64,000 bases of DNA. It comes from Streptosporangium sp. NBC_01495 (GTDB taxonomy: Bacteria; Actinomycetota; Actinomycetes; Streptosporangiales; Streptosporangiaceae). The stretch is from contig NZ_CP109430.1 in the NCBI RefSeq assembly GCF_036250735.1, positions 3,534,001 through 3,598,000 of the forward strand, given 5' to 3'. Positions 16,089 to 24,632 of the stretch are shown one piece after another (the stretch's first letter is position 1; every line of letters starts with the position of its first letter). The notes under the pieces were generated by a model. That model saw only the letters and a program-made list of their open reading frames with translations, had not been told where the DNA came from and ran no database searches. Made by a program: the position numbers and the translations under genes.

Positions 16089-17747
16089 GTGAACGGCATG
16101 CCGACCGGTGTGCGGCCGCTGACCGTCGGGGACCCGGTCATCATCGGCCGCTACCTTCTGCTCGGCCGCCTCGGAGTGGGTGGGATGGGCATCGTCTACC
16201 TGGCCGAACATCCGCAGGGCGGGGTGGTGGCGCTCAAGACGCCGCACCCGATGCATCTCAACGATGCCACGCTCCGCGCCCGTTTCGCCGAAGAAGTGCA
16301 ATTCTCCCGGAGAGTGGTGCCTTTCTGCACCGCCGCGGTGATCGAGGACGGCACCGACAGGGACCGCCCCTACCTGGTGTCGGAGTACGTTCCCGGCCCC
16401 GCGGTGTCCCAGGTGGTCTCCGCGCACGGCCCCCTCACCCCCGACCTGGCGTACGGCGTCGCCCTGGGGGTGGCCGCCGCGCTGGTCGCGGTGCACGAGG
16501 CGGGGCTGGTCCACCGCGACCTCAAGCCCGGCAACGTGCTGCTGTCGGACACCGGCCCGAGAGTGATCGACTTCGGTATCGCCAGGGACGTCGACGTGCT
16601 CGCCGCGCACACGCAGGCGGGGCAGGTCATGGGCAGTCCCGGCTGGGTCGCCCCCGAGCGGCTCACCGGCGGGCTCGCGCTGCCCGCCTCCGACGTCTTC
16701 GCCTGGGGCTGCCTGATCGCCTACGCGGCCACCGGCCACCACCCCTTCGGCGCCGGTGAGGCGGACGTGCTGACCCGGCGCATCCTGGTCGAGCCGCCGA
16801 GGGTGGCCTCGGTGCCCGCGCTGCTGCGCCCGGCCGTCGAGGCGTCCCTGGCCAAGAACCCCGCCGAGCGGCCCAGGGCCGCCGACCTGCTCGGCGCGCT
16901 GCTCGCCGCGGGAGGCGTGGGCGCCCCCTGGGATCTGCGCGAGGCGGTCGCGGAGGTGCTGGCGGAGATCTGGACGCCGGTGCCCTACACCCCGGGGGCC
17001 GGGAGGGTACGGCTCGCGGGCCTGCCCTCGTCACTTCCGTCATCTCCGTCGCACCTGTCCGCCCCGCTCGCGTTCCCCTCCTCGCTTCACGACGAGCCCT
17101 CGGTCCCGGCGGAGATCTCCGGCAGGGGGTCCCGCAGGGCGCCGCGCAGGGGCGCGCACCTGTCGCAGGCCGGTTTCGCGGCGCTGGCCACGGTCTCCAT
17201 GGCGGCGGTCACCGTGGCCGCCGCGACCGGTGGCGGCGGGTCCGGTTCGGCCACCGGTTCCGGCATCCCCGAGCCGGTGCCGCTCGTCCTCCCGGCCGAG
17301 GGCACCCCCTCCGGTTCCATCTTCCGTGACGGCACCCGCCCGCTCCCCGACAGGCCGCCGGCATCGACGCCGACCACCCTTTCCACCGTCCAGATCACCA
17401 CCACCAGAACCGTCTCGCTGCCCACCACGGGTCGTGACGACCGCGACGACCGGGAGGATCCGGCGCCGGAGCGTCCCCGAGGCCCCCGCGGCTCCGGCGA
17501 CTCGTCCGACGACGGTGACGATCCGCGGGACTGCGCGGACGCGACCGCCAAGGGCAGGGGCAGGGGCAGGGACTGCCCGACGGCCTCGGGCGGCCCCAAG
17601 CCCTCGGGCGGCCCCAGGCCCTCCTTCACCCAGATCCCGCAGACCGGCGATGGCGAGAGCCCGTCTCCGACACCCACCGCCCCCGCCCCCTCGGGGACGA
17701 CCATCACCCCGCAGCCCACCCCCGGACCCTCCATCCAGATGGGGTGA
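16089..17747 (+). CDS. membrane Ser/Thr protein kinase (PknB-like)
   Basis: A 552-residue eukaryotic-type kinase. The kinase domain (about 18-270) has the Gly-rich loop (GRLGVGGMGIVYLAE), the ATP-binding K50 in VALKTP, the catalytic loop HRDLKPGN and the metal loop DFGIAR. A membrane segment (about 368-388) follows a basic juxtamembrane region, then a Thr/Pro/Asp-rich extracytoplasmic tail with no PASTA domain. GTG 16089 has GGGGGAG eight bases upstream; ATG 16065 would add eight residues. In this family the kinase phosphorylates regulators of growth or cell-wall synthesis; the targets are not visible. The upstream 230 bp holds no gene. Confidence 0.92.
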   Translation: MNGMPTGVRPLTVGDPVIIGRYLLLGRLGVGGMGIVYLAEHPQGGVVALKTPHPMHLNDATLRARFAEEVQFSRRVVPFCTAAVIEDGTDRDRPYLVSEYVPGPAVSQVVSAHGPLTPDLAYGVALGVAAALVAVHEAGLVHRDLKPGNVLLSDTGPRVIDFGIARDVDVLAAHTQAGQVMGSPGWVAPERLTGGLALPASDVFAWGCLIAYAATGHHPFGAGEADVLTRRILVEPPRVASVPALLRPAVEASLAKNPAERPRAADLLGALLAAGGVGAPWDLREAVAEVLAEIWTPVPYTPGAGRVRLAGLPSSLPSSPSHLSAPLAFPSSLHDEPSVPAEISGRGSRRAPRRGAHLSQAGFAALATVSMAAVTVAAATGGGGSGSATGSGIPEPVPLVLPAEGTPSGSIFRDGTRPLPDRPPASTPTTLSTVQITTTRTVSLPTTGRDDRDDREDPAPERPRGPRGSGDSSDDGDDPRDCADATAKGRGRGRDCPTASGGPKPSGGPRPSFTQIPQTGDGESPSPTPTAPAPSGTTITPQPTPGPSIQMG

Positions 17748-17831
17748 GGCATGCTTTTCGGACGATTTATAGGGAGATATCGGTGCATCGGTTAAAGTGA
17801 GCGCCGCGAGTCGAGGCGGAGGGGGATACCG

Positions 17832-18647
17832 ATGGGCGAGCCTGTGTCCGGTGCGGTGGATTTGAGCGGCGTCGGGGTCCGGGTGGTCGGCCGTACCCTG
17901 CTGGACGGCATCGACTGGCGGGTCGGATACGGAGAGCACTGGGTGGTGCTCGGTCCCAACGGGGCGGGGAAGACCACGCTGCTGTCACTGGCCGCCGCCG
18001 TCCGCCATCCCACCGAGGGGGCCGTCACCGTGCTCGGCCAGCGGCTGGGCCGGGTCGACCTGCGGGAGCTGCGCCGCCACATCGGCCTCGTCGCGGCCAG
18101 CCAGCGGCTCGTCGACGAGGAGCTGCTGGAGGAGGAGGGGGCCACCGCGCACACCGTCGTCCTGACCGGCCACACCGGGACCAGCGCTCCGCTCTGGGAC
18201 CGCTACGGGCCCTCCGAGCACGAGCGCGCCCACCACCTGCTGGCCGACCTGGGCTGCAAGGACCTCGCGGACCGGCTCTTCCGCGTCTGCTCCCAGGGGG
18301 AGCGGGCCCGTGTCCGCATCGCCAGGGCGCTGATGGCCGATCCGGTGATCCTGCTGCTGGACGAACCGTTCGCCGGGCTCGACCTGCCCGCCCGCGAGGA
18401 CCTGATCACCGCGGTGGAGGACCTGGCGGCGACCCGCCCGGCGCTGACCACGGTCACCGTCACCCACCACCTGGAGGAGGTTCCGGCCACCACGACCCAC
18501 GCCCTGCTGATGCGCGACGCCCGCGTCCAGGTGGGCGGGCCGGTGGCGGAGATCCTGACCGCGGAGAACCTGTCGGAGTGCTTCGGACGCCCGCTGCGCG
18601 TCGACCACCTCGACGGCCGCTGGTCCGCCCGCGCGGTACGCGGCTGA
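17832..18647 (+). CDS. stand-alone ABC ATPase (YlmA/iron-type)
   Basis: A 271-residue ATPase with Walker A (LGPNGAGKTTLL), signature (CSQGERARVRIARAL), Walker B (VILLLDEPFAGLD) and switch His (TVTHHLEEVP). The signature begins CSQGE rather than LSGGQ, as in ModF/YlmA-like soluble ABC proteins. No permease gene is adjacent, so it may serve a distant transporter or act in the cytoplasm. ATG 17832 has AGGGGG five bases upstream. A possible promoter lies in the 84-bp gap after the kinase gene. Confidence 0.85.
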   Translation: MGEPVSGAVDLSGVGVRVVGRTLLDGIDWRVGYGEHWVVLGPNGAGKTTLLSLAAAVRHPTEGAVTVLGQRLGRVDLRELRRHIGLVAASQRLVDEELLEEEGATAHTVVLTGHTGTSAPLWDRYGPSEHERAHHLLADLGCKDLADRLFRVCSQGERARVRIARALMADPVILLLDEPFAGLDLPAREDLITAVEDLAATRPALTTVTVTHHLEEVPATTTHALLMRDARVQVGGPVAEILTAENLSECFGRPLRVDHLDGRWSARAVRG

Positions 18648-18723
18648 AGATCTCGCGGCGGGGCGGGGTGATCTGCGGGAAAAGCGGTGTTATGCGGGTG
18701 ATCTTCCCGGTACGGTGTCACGC

Positions 18724-19458
18724 ATGGCGACCAAGTTGAACCAGATCCTCGCCGTGGAGAAGGGCGTCAAGTCCGACACCCAGCGCAAGGTGACCGAGGC
18801 TTACCACACGATCCAGAAGAACGCCCTGCTGTCGGGTCTCTCGCGGACCTACCAGCCCATCGACGACGAGGGCGAGCGGCTGCCCCCGGAGTCGACCCGG
18901 GTGCAGGTGCAGGGTGAGGATCTGCTCAAGCAGGTGGGCGCCGCGCTCACCCGGCTGTTCGACGTCACCGCCACCAAGGACTGGGCCAACTGCTCCGCGC
19001 GGGCCGACGTCAAGGTCGACGGCTCCACCCTCCTGGAGGACGTGCCCGTCACCTACCTGCTGTTCCTGGAGAAGCAGCTGGTCGACCTGCACACCTTCAT
19101 CGCCAAGCTGCCCATTCTGGACGCCGCCGAAGCCTGGACGCTGGACCAGTCAACCGACTGCTGGCGGACCGAGCCGGTCAAGACGACCCGTACCAAGAAG
19201 GTGCCCCGCAACCACGTCAAGGCGGAGGCCACCGACAAGCACCCGGCCCAGGTCGAGGTCTACCACGAGGACATCGTCGTCGGCTTCTGGACCAAGGTCA
19301 CCTTCTCTGGAGCCGTGCCGCAGAAGCGGGTCAACGAGCTCCTGGAGCGGGTCGGCAGGCTGCAGAACGCGGTGAAGTTCGCCCGCGAGGAGGCCAACGG
19401 CACCGAGATCACCTACCAGCGTGTCGGTGAGAAGGTGCTGGGCTACCTGCTCGGGTAA
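18724..19458 (+). CDS. conserved actinobacterial protein, unknown function, upstream of permuted tRNA-like RNAs
   Basis: A 244-residue soluble protein without signal or membrane segments. It starts MATKLNQILAVEKGVKSD and contains highly polar, conserved-looking blocks (LSGLSRTYQPIDDEGE, DVTATKDWANC, TYLLFLEKQLVDLHTF, RTKKVPRNHVKAEA, FAREEANGTEIT). I recall similar proteins in many actinomycetes but no assigned function. Many Lys, His and Arg residues around RTKKVPRNHVKAEATDKHPAQ could fit RNA or phosphate binding; that is only a guess. Only 42 bp separate its stop from the first structured hairpin of the RNA locus, on the same strand, so they may be co-transcribed. Confidence 0.8.
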   Translation: MATKLNQILAVEKGVKSDTQRKVTEAYHTIQKNALLSGLSRTYQPIDDEGERLPPESTRVQVQGEDLLKQVGAALTRLFDVTATKDWANCSARADVKVDGSTLLEDVPVTYLLFLEKQLVDLHTFIAKLPILDAAEAWTLDQSTDCWRTEPVKTTRTKKVPRNHVKAEATDKHPAQVEVYHEDIVVGFWTKVTFSGAVPQKRVNELLERVGRLQNAVKFAREEANGTEITYQRVGEKVLGYLLG

Positions 19459-19470
19459 GATCACAGGACT

Positions 19471-19502
19471 CCCCGTTGGAGCACGGGGATGCGCGAAAGC
19501 GC
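19471..19502 (+). other. two small hairpins just before the permuted RNAs
   Basis: CCCCGT-TGGAGC-ACGGGG (19471-19488) is followed by GCGC-GAAA-GCGC (19491-19502) with a GNRA tetraloop. They lie between the stop codon of the upstream gene and RNA element 1. They could be part of its leader structure, or a weak terminator of the protein-coding gene. Confidence 0.5.
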
Positions 19503-19645
19503 GGAAGCTGAAACTGAACCGTCAGACTGACACGCGGCCACAGTGGGGGTTCGAGTCCCTCTCCCGGCACCTTCGGGCCGGGGATAGCCCAAATGGTAGA
19601 GGCAGCCGCTCAAGCTCAGGCTCTCGCTCCAGATTCAGCATTCGC
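19501..19645 (+). ncRNA. circularly permuted tRNA-like RNA 1 with flanking helix
   Basis: The 3' half precedes the 5' half. Order along the DNA: anticodon-like loop CTGACAC (19527-19533), anticodon stem 3' strand GCGGC, 6-nt variable region, T arm GGGGG-TTCGAGT-CCCTC (19545-19561), acceptor 3' strand TCCCGGC, ACC, linker, acceptor 5' strand GCCGGGG (19577-19583), D arm with GCC...GGC and ATGGTAGA, anticodon stem 5' strand GCCGC (19605-19609). All 7 acceptor pairs, 5 anticodon-stem pairs and 5 T-stem pairs form. CTGACAC is the usual loop of tRNA-Val(GAC). The linker ACCTTCGG contains a C(UUCG)G tetraloop. Outside the core, 19501-19516 pairs with 19630-19645 (14 of 16 positions). Confidence 0.82.
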
Positions 19646-19665
19646 CGCCGGGCGCCGGATCGAAC

Positions 19666-19772
19666 GGATGCGGGCAACGATGGTCGAGTGCGGGTTCGAA
19701 TCCTGCTGGACGCTCCACGTGCGTCTATAACTTAATGGCAGAGTGCGACCTCATCATGAGTGACCCGGATCC
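19666..19772 (+). ncRNA. circularly permuted tRNA-like RNA 2 with flanking helix
   Basis: It has the same permuted order as element 1: anticodon-stem 3' strand GGTCG (19682-19686), 3-nt variable region, T arm GCGGG-TTCGAAT-CCTGC (19690-19706), acceptor 3' strand TGGACGC, discriminator T, encoded CCA (19715-19717), linker CGT, acceptor 5' strand GCGTCTA (19721-19727), D arm ACTT...GAGT with TGG in the loop, anticodon-stem 5' strand CGACC (19746-19750). The acceptor has 7 of 7 pairs (one G-U), the anticodon stem 5 of 5 and the T stem 5 of 5 (one G-U). The flanks 19666-19674 and 19764-19772 pair at 8 of 9 positions. The anticodon is ambiguous: the upstream loop reads CAACGAT, which would be ACG but lacks U33. 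Confidence 0.8.
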
Positions 19773-19784
19773 TTAAACGTGCCG

Positions 19785-19835
19785 GTGCCGCGATATGGCG
19801 GCACTCCAGGCCCTCGGGGAATGGATACTTCCCCG
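19785..19835. terminator. double hairpin after the permuted RNA locus
   Basis: GTGCCGC-GATATG-GCGGCAC (19785-19804) and CGGGGAA-TGGATAC-TTCCCCG (19815-19835), both with 7 perfect pairs. They close the RNA locus on the plus strand and can also stop transcription from the convergent HU gene. Confidence 0.65.
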
Positions 19836-19943
19836 GGGGCCGCCGCCTTCCCGCCCCCGCTCCCAGCCCGCGTCCCAGTGGCGTCTCGGACGGTGACGCC
19901 TCGGTTGGTACAGCCTCGGGCGGCCGGTGCGGGCCCGGAGAGG

Positions 19944-20231
19944 TCAGTCCTTCTTGCGCTGGCGGATCAGGCCCATGAACCCCGGGCTGGGCTTGAACTT
20001 CGCCGTCCAGGTCTCCGCGATCTCCAGCGGCTCCCCGGTCTGTGGGTTGCGCCCGGTCCGGGCGGGCTTGTGCACGATCTCGAAGGACCCGAACCCGGGA
20101 ATCGCCACCTTGTCCTCGGCCGCCACGGCCGTCTGGATCGTCCCCAGGATCGCGTCGAGAGCCGCGGCCGTCTGCCTCCGGGTGAGCCCGGCCTCGGCGG
20201 CGGCCTTCTCGATCAGCTCGCGCTTGTTCAT
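19944..20231 (-). CDS. hup: HU-family DNA-binding protein
   Basis: A 95-residue nucleoid protein that bends and coats DNA as a dimer. It starts MNKRELIEKAAAEAG, has the conserved core GFGSFEIVHKPARTGRNPQTGEPLEI, and ends with a short basic tail QRKKD. ATG 20231 gives the exact family start; upstream in-frame ATGs (20247, 20291) add residues without homology. It has the length of a plain HU and lacks the long Lys/Ala tail of the second actinobacterial HU type. Gene symbol by family only. Confidence 0.93.
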   Translation of the reverse strand: MNKRELIEKAAAEAGLTRRQTAAALDAILGTIQTAVAAEDKVAIPGFGSFEIVHKPARTGRNPQTGEPLEIAETWTAKFKPSPGFMGLIRQRKKD

Positions 20232-20330
20232 GGGGACAGTTAACGCCATCACCACCCGGTGAATCGAGCCCCGTCCTCCACTCGCCCCCATCGCGCTCTC
20301 CGCGACGGCGCCCCTTCGCGCGGGCGGCGC

Positions 20331-20359
20331 GGGTGCCCGCCGTCAGGTGGCGGGCACCC
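20331..20359. terminator. hairpin after a small minus-strand ORF
   Basis: Perfect 11-bp inverted repeat (GGGTGCCCGCC/GGCGGGCACCC) with a 7-base loop, ending 9 bp beyond the stop codon of the 35-codon ORF at 20368-20475. This supports transcription of that ORF. Confidence 0.7.
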
Positions 20360-20367
20360 GTCCTCGT

Positions 20368-20475
20368 TCAGCGGTCGGGCCGGGCGGCCAGCCGTTCCGC
20401 CTCCGTGTGCAGTGCCTCGACGAGGATGAGCTCCAGGAGGAGATCTTCGTCAACGAGGCCGATCAGAACATCCAT
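20368..20475 (-). CDS. 35-residue small protein
   Basis: Encodes MDVLIGLVDEDLLLELILVE followed by ALHTEAERLAARPDR. A strong ribosome site GGGAGG lies four bases before the ATG, and a terminator hairpin follows the stop, so this tiny ORF is plausibly real. The first 20 residues could form an amphipathic, acidic and Leu-rich helix. It is the second of two small minus-strand genes; the first ends at 20584. No function can be proposed. Confidence 0.5.
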   Translation of the reverse strand: MDVLIGLVDEDLLLELILVEALHTEAERLAARPDR

Positions 20476-20583
20476 CGAGCCTCCCTGACTACTCGACGCC
20501 CCAGTGGTCGCAGAAGTTGACACGCGTACCGAACAAGACTCGGACATGATCCGGTATCGGTCGTTCGTCCACGCGGGGTCCGG

Positions 20584-20757
20584 CTACGCCGGGACCAGCT
20601 CCGCGAGGTCGACGTGCTCTCCGACCTCGCGGATGCTCATGCAGTACGCCACGAGGACCCGCCGTCCGTCGATCCGACGGGTGACCAGCAGACAGGGGCC
20701 GTCGTGGACCACGATCGCCTCAACCTCGATGCCCTGAGGGCTACGCCAGATACCCAT
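20584..20757 (-). CDS. 57-residue small protein, unknown
   Basis: Encodes MGIWRSPQGIEVEAIVVHDG and continues with LLVTRRIDGRRVLVAYC and REVGEHVDLAELVPA. The alternating pattern suggests a compact beta-rich fold. I place the start at ATG 20757, because the longer frame to 20820 begins with unconvincing sequence. The next small ORF lies about 110 bp downstream on the same strand. The family is not recognised. Confidence 0.55.
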   Translation of the reverse strand: MGIWRSPQGIEVEAIVVHDGPCLLVTRRIDGRRVLVAYCMSIREVGEHVDLAELVPA

Positions 20758-20920
20758 GAGCCCGAGGCTACGGAGAACCGAGTAAGGGCGGGGTAACCAA
20801 ACAGGCATATCGTGATGCACAGTATGTATGTCGGGGATCTATCTCTATGTCCTCCGATGATTAACCGGGTTGCTTTGGGTAGCAGGACGCTGGAATTACC
20901 GTCATCAGGGAGAAAACACC

Positions 20921-21229
20921 ATGGCTTTGCCCAAGCTCACCCCCGAACAGCGTCAGGCCGCCCTGGTCAAGGCCGCCGAGACACGCACAGCTCGCGCCAA
21001 GCTTCTCGCCGAGGTCAAGAACGGCGCGCTCAGCCTGGAGCAACTGCTTGGCCGTGAGGACGACATCGCCAAGCGCATCAAGGTGTCCCAGGCACTCCGG
21101 GCCCTGCCCGGAGTCGGAACGGTCAAGGCCGCCCAGCTGATGGAACAGGCCGACGTGGACGAGGCGCGCCGGCTGGGAGGCCTCGGTACCCAGCAGCGCC
21201 GCAAGCTCATCGAGGCCGTCGGCCGCTGA
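20921..21229 (+). CDS. mihF: integration host factor, actinobacterial type (mIHF)
   Basis: A 102-residue nucleoid-associated protein, unrelated in fold to HU/IHF, needed in relatives for nucleoid shape and phage L5 integration. It begins MALPKLTPEQRQAALVKAAE, has the long N-terminal helix, and carries the helix-two-turn-helix DNA-binding block around VSQALRALPGVGTVKAAQLMEQ with the closing GGLGTQQRRKLIEAV. ATG 20921 gives the family start, with GGGAG upstream. In many actinomycetes it is followed by gmk; here it is followed by a terminator and aceA, so the context is unusual. Confidence 0.93.
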   Translation: MALPKLTPEQRQAALVKAAETRTARAKLLAEVKNGALSLEQLLGREDDIAKRIKVSQALRALPGVGTVKAAQLMEQADVDEARRLGGLGTQQRRKLIEAVGR

Positions 21230-21365
21230 GATGCCCCCGCCGTCCGCCGTCCGCCGTTCCCGGGAGGAGAGCTCCCGGGAAGGCGGGCCGTGGAGAACGA
21301 GGTGGGGGAGGGGCCGGTACGGCCGGTACACGGAACACGTGACATCGGGACGGGGAACGGGGAGG

Positions 21366-21404
21366 CCCCGCCGCACGGATCCGGGGGAGATCCATGCGGC
21401 GGGG
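21366..21404. terminator. hairpin between mihF and aceA
   Basis: A 16-position inverted repeat with one mismatch (CCCCGCCGCA...TGCGGCGGGG extended inward by GGATC/GATCC) and a 7-base loop. It lies between two convergent genes and can serve both. Confidence 0.75.
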
Positions 21405-21468
21405 CCCGTCGGTCGCTTGGCCGGCGACCTGGTTGTCGAGCTCGTCCGGGCGGGCTCGGTCCGGAGGG

Positions 21469-22761
<1,293 letters not shown>

Positions 22762-23145
22762 CGGGTAACTCCTTTTCGTCCCCTGGGTGGCCTACTTCGA
22801 GTGTGTGCCTCGACGAAACAGCCAAACAAGGTCGAGTCGGGCGAAAAAATGGAAATTCTTCTCTTTCGATCAATACTCACCGGTATTCAGATGAGAAGAA
22901 GTTAATAGTTTTCCCTATGGACTAGACCAATTCTTGTGCTGAGGCCAGGTGTCCGAGGGGTGCCACCGGGGGCGCGCGGGAGATCGGCGTTCCGGTGCGC
23001 GGGCGTGATGATCTTCGAACCGCCGGGCCGGAACCCATCGCGAGGACGGCCCCGGCGGGCGACGCGGGTACGAGTACGGCGACATCCGCCCCGGAGACCC
23101 GCCAGGAGATGAAATTTCCTCGGAAATTTCGTTTAGCATCGGGTC
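22762..23145. other. aceA-ramB divergent intergenic region
   Basis: 384 bp without a gene. It is AT-rich at 22830-22930 (the aceA promoter side) and again at 23108-23138 (the ramB side), where a tandem GAAATTTC repeat lies. Confidence 0.6.
23111..23130. promoter_or_regulatory. paired GAAATTTC operator-like repeat before ramB
   Basis: Two copies of the palindrome GAAATTTC (23111-23118 and 23123-23130) are separated by 4 bp, 16 bp before the ramB start codon. A similar GGAAATTC occurs at 22851 on the aceA side. The position suits autoregulation by the XRE-type protein RamB. Confidence 0.5.
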
Positions 23146-24615
23146 ATGGCATCTTTGGTGGGTGAAGAACCGCTTTCCTTGACGCAGGAGCTTGATCTCA
23201 TCGCGTTCGGCCAGCGGCTGAGACACCTGCGCAAGCAGCGCGGCCTCACCCTTTCCGACCTGGGCGAACGTGTGAGCCGCGCGCCCAGCCAGCTCTCCCT
23301 GCTGGAGAACGGCAAACGCGAACCGAAGCTGTCGCTGCTGAAGTCCCTGGCCGCCGCGCTCAACGTGCCGATCGAGGAGCTGCTCCGCAGGCAGGCCCCC
23401 AACCGGCGGGCCCAGCTGGAGATGGCCCTGGAGGAGGCGCAGCGCGACCCCCTGTACGCCGGGCTCGGCCTGGCCAGGCTGAAGATCTCCGCCCGCGTCC
23501 CCAACGACGTGCTCGAACACATCCTCGGCCTCTACGGGGAGCTGCGTTCACGCCAGGCCAGGGGGACCGCCACCCCCGAGGAGGCCCGCGCCGCCAACGC
23601 CGAGCTCCGCCGCAAGCAGCGCGAGCAGGGCAACTACTTCGCGGAGATCGAGCAGGCCGCCGCCGAGGCGCTCGCCGCGGTCGGCTACCGCTCGGGCGCG
23701 CTGTCGCAGAGCACCGTCCAGGCGCTGGTCAGCCACTTCGGCTACACCGTCCAGACGGTCCAGGACCTGCCGCGCACCGTGCGCTCCATCTCCGACCTGC
23801 GCAACCGGCGCATCTACGTCAAGCACGAGCAGGTCGGCATGCACACCCCGCGCACGATCCTGCTGCAGACCCTCGGCCACCTCTCCCTCGGCCACCACAG
23901 GCCCCGCGACTTCGCCGACTTCCTGCGCCAGCGGACCGAGGCCAACTACTTCGCCGCCGCCGTCCTGGTGCCCGAGGCCGCCGCCGTGCCGTACCTGCGG
24001 GAGGCGAAGAAGGACCGCGCGCTGAGCGTGGAGGACCTGCGCGACGTGTTCGCCGTCTCCTACGAGATGGCCGCGCACCGCTTCACCAACCTGGCCACCA
24101 ATTTCCTCGACCTGGTCTGCCACTTCGTCCGCAACAACGCCGACGGGATCATCTACAAGGCGTACGAGAACGACGGCATCGTCTTCCCCGCCGACGAGCA
24201 GGGCGCGATCGAGGGCCAGCGCATGTGCCTGCAGTGGTCGGGGCGCCAGGTCTTCCTGTCACCCGACCGCTTCTCGGTCCACTACCAGTACTCCGACTCG
24301 CCCACCGGCACCTACTTCTGCCTCGCCCACGTCGACATCTCGCGCGAGCGCGACTTCGCCATCACCCTCGGCGTCCCGTACCGGGAGTCGCGCTGGTTCC
24401 GCGGCAGGGAGACCACCACCCGCACCAAGTCCGGCTGCCCCACCGGCGACTGCTGCCGCCGCCCGCCCGCCGAGCTGACCCAGCGCTGGGAGGGGTACGC
24501 CTGGCCCTCGGCCCGCGGTAACTCCCACATCCTGGCCGCGCTGCCGCCCGGATCCTTCCCCGGGGTGGACGAGGCCGACGTCTACACCTTCCTGGAGCGC
24601 CACGCCGCGGGCTGA
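23146..24615 (+). CDS. ramB: RamB-type XRE regulator of acetate metabolism
   Basis: A 489-residue regulator. The N-terminal helix-turn-helix (about 20-80) reads FGQRLRHLRKQRGLTLSDLG and RAPSQLSLLENGKREP. A long middle region follows. Next comes an ImmA/IrrE-peptidase-like segment in which the metal motif is reduced to TLGHLSLGHH, then the C-terminal short-chain-fatty-acyl-regulator domain with conserved Cys and His (SGCPTGDCCRRPP). In Corynebacterium, RamB controls aceA and aceB according to carbon source; the divergent aceA here fits. ATG 23146 follows the paired GAAATTTC repeats by 16 bp. Confidence 0.92.
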   Translation: MASLVGEEPLSLTQELDLIAFGQRLRHLRKQRGLTLSDLGERVSRAPSQLSLLENGKREPKLSLLKSLAAALNVPIEELLRRQAPNRRAQLEMALEEAQRDPLYAGLGLARLKISARVPNDVLEHILGLYGELRSRQARGTATPEEARAANAELRRKQREQGNYFAEIEQAAAEALAAVGYRSGALSQSTVQALVSHFGYTVQTVQDLPRTVRSISDLRNRRIYVKHEQVGMHTPRTILLQTLGHLSLGHHRPRDFADFLRQRTEANYFAAAVLVPEAAAVPYLREAKKDRALSVEDLRDVFAVSYEMAAHRFTNLATNFLDLVCHFVRNNADGIIYKAYENDGIVFPADEQGAIEGQRMCLQWSGRQVFLSPDRFSVHYQYSDSPTGTYFCLAHVDISRERDFAITLGVPYRESRWFRGRETTTRTKSGCPTGDCCRRPPAELTQRWEGYAWPSARGNSHILAALPPGSFPGVDEADVYTFLERHAAG

Positions 24616-24632
24616 ACACGAGAGGCCCGGCA

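Noticed and set aside
19577-19717. Reading the RNA locus as one normal-order tRNA with a long intron (5' half at 19577, 3' half ending at 19717)
   Set aside because: The acceptor strands GCCGGGG and TGGACGC do not pair, nor do GCCGC and GGTCG. Each half pairs perfectly only with the half in the permuted position.
19459-19775. Permuted group I intron (natural permuted intron-exon) around the tRNA-like units
   Set aside because: The GNRA-capped hairpin resembles a P9, but the P3-P7 core sequences are not found and the flanks are too short.
19459-19775. Hammerhead-type self-cleaving ribozymes flanking the tRNA-like units
   Set aside because: GAAA and CTGAA occur, but the CTGATGA core with its three helices does not.
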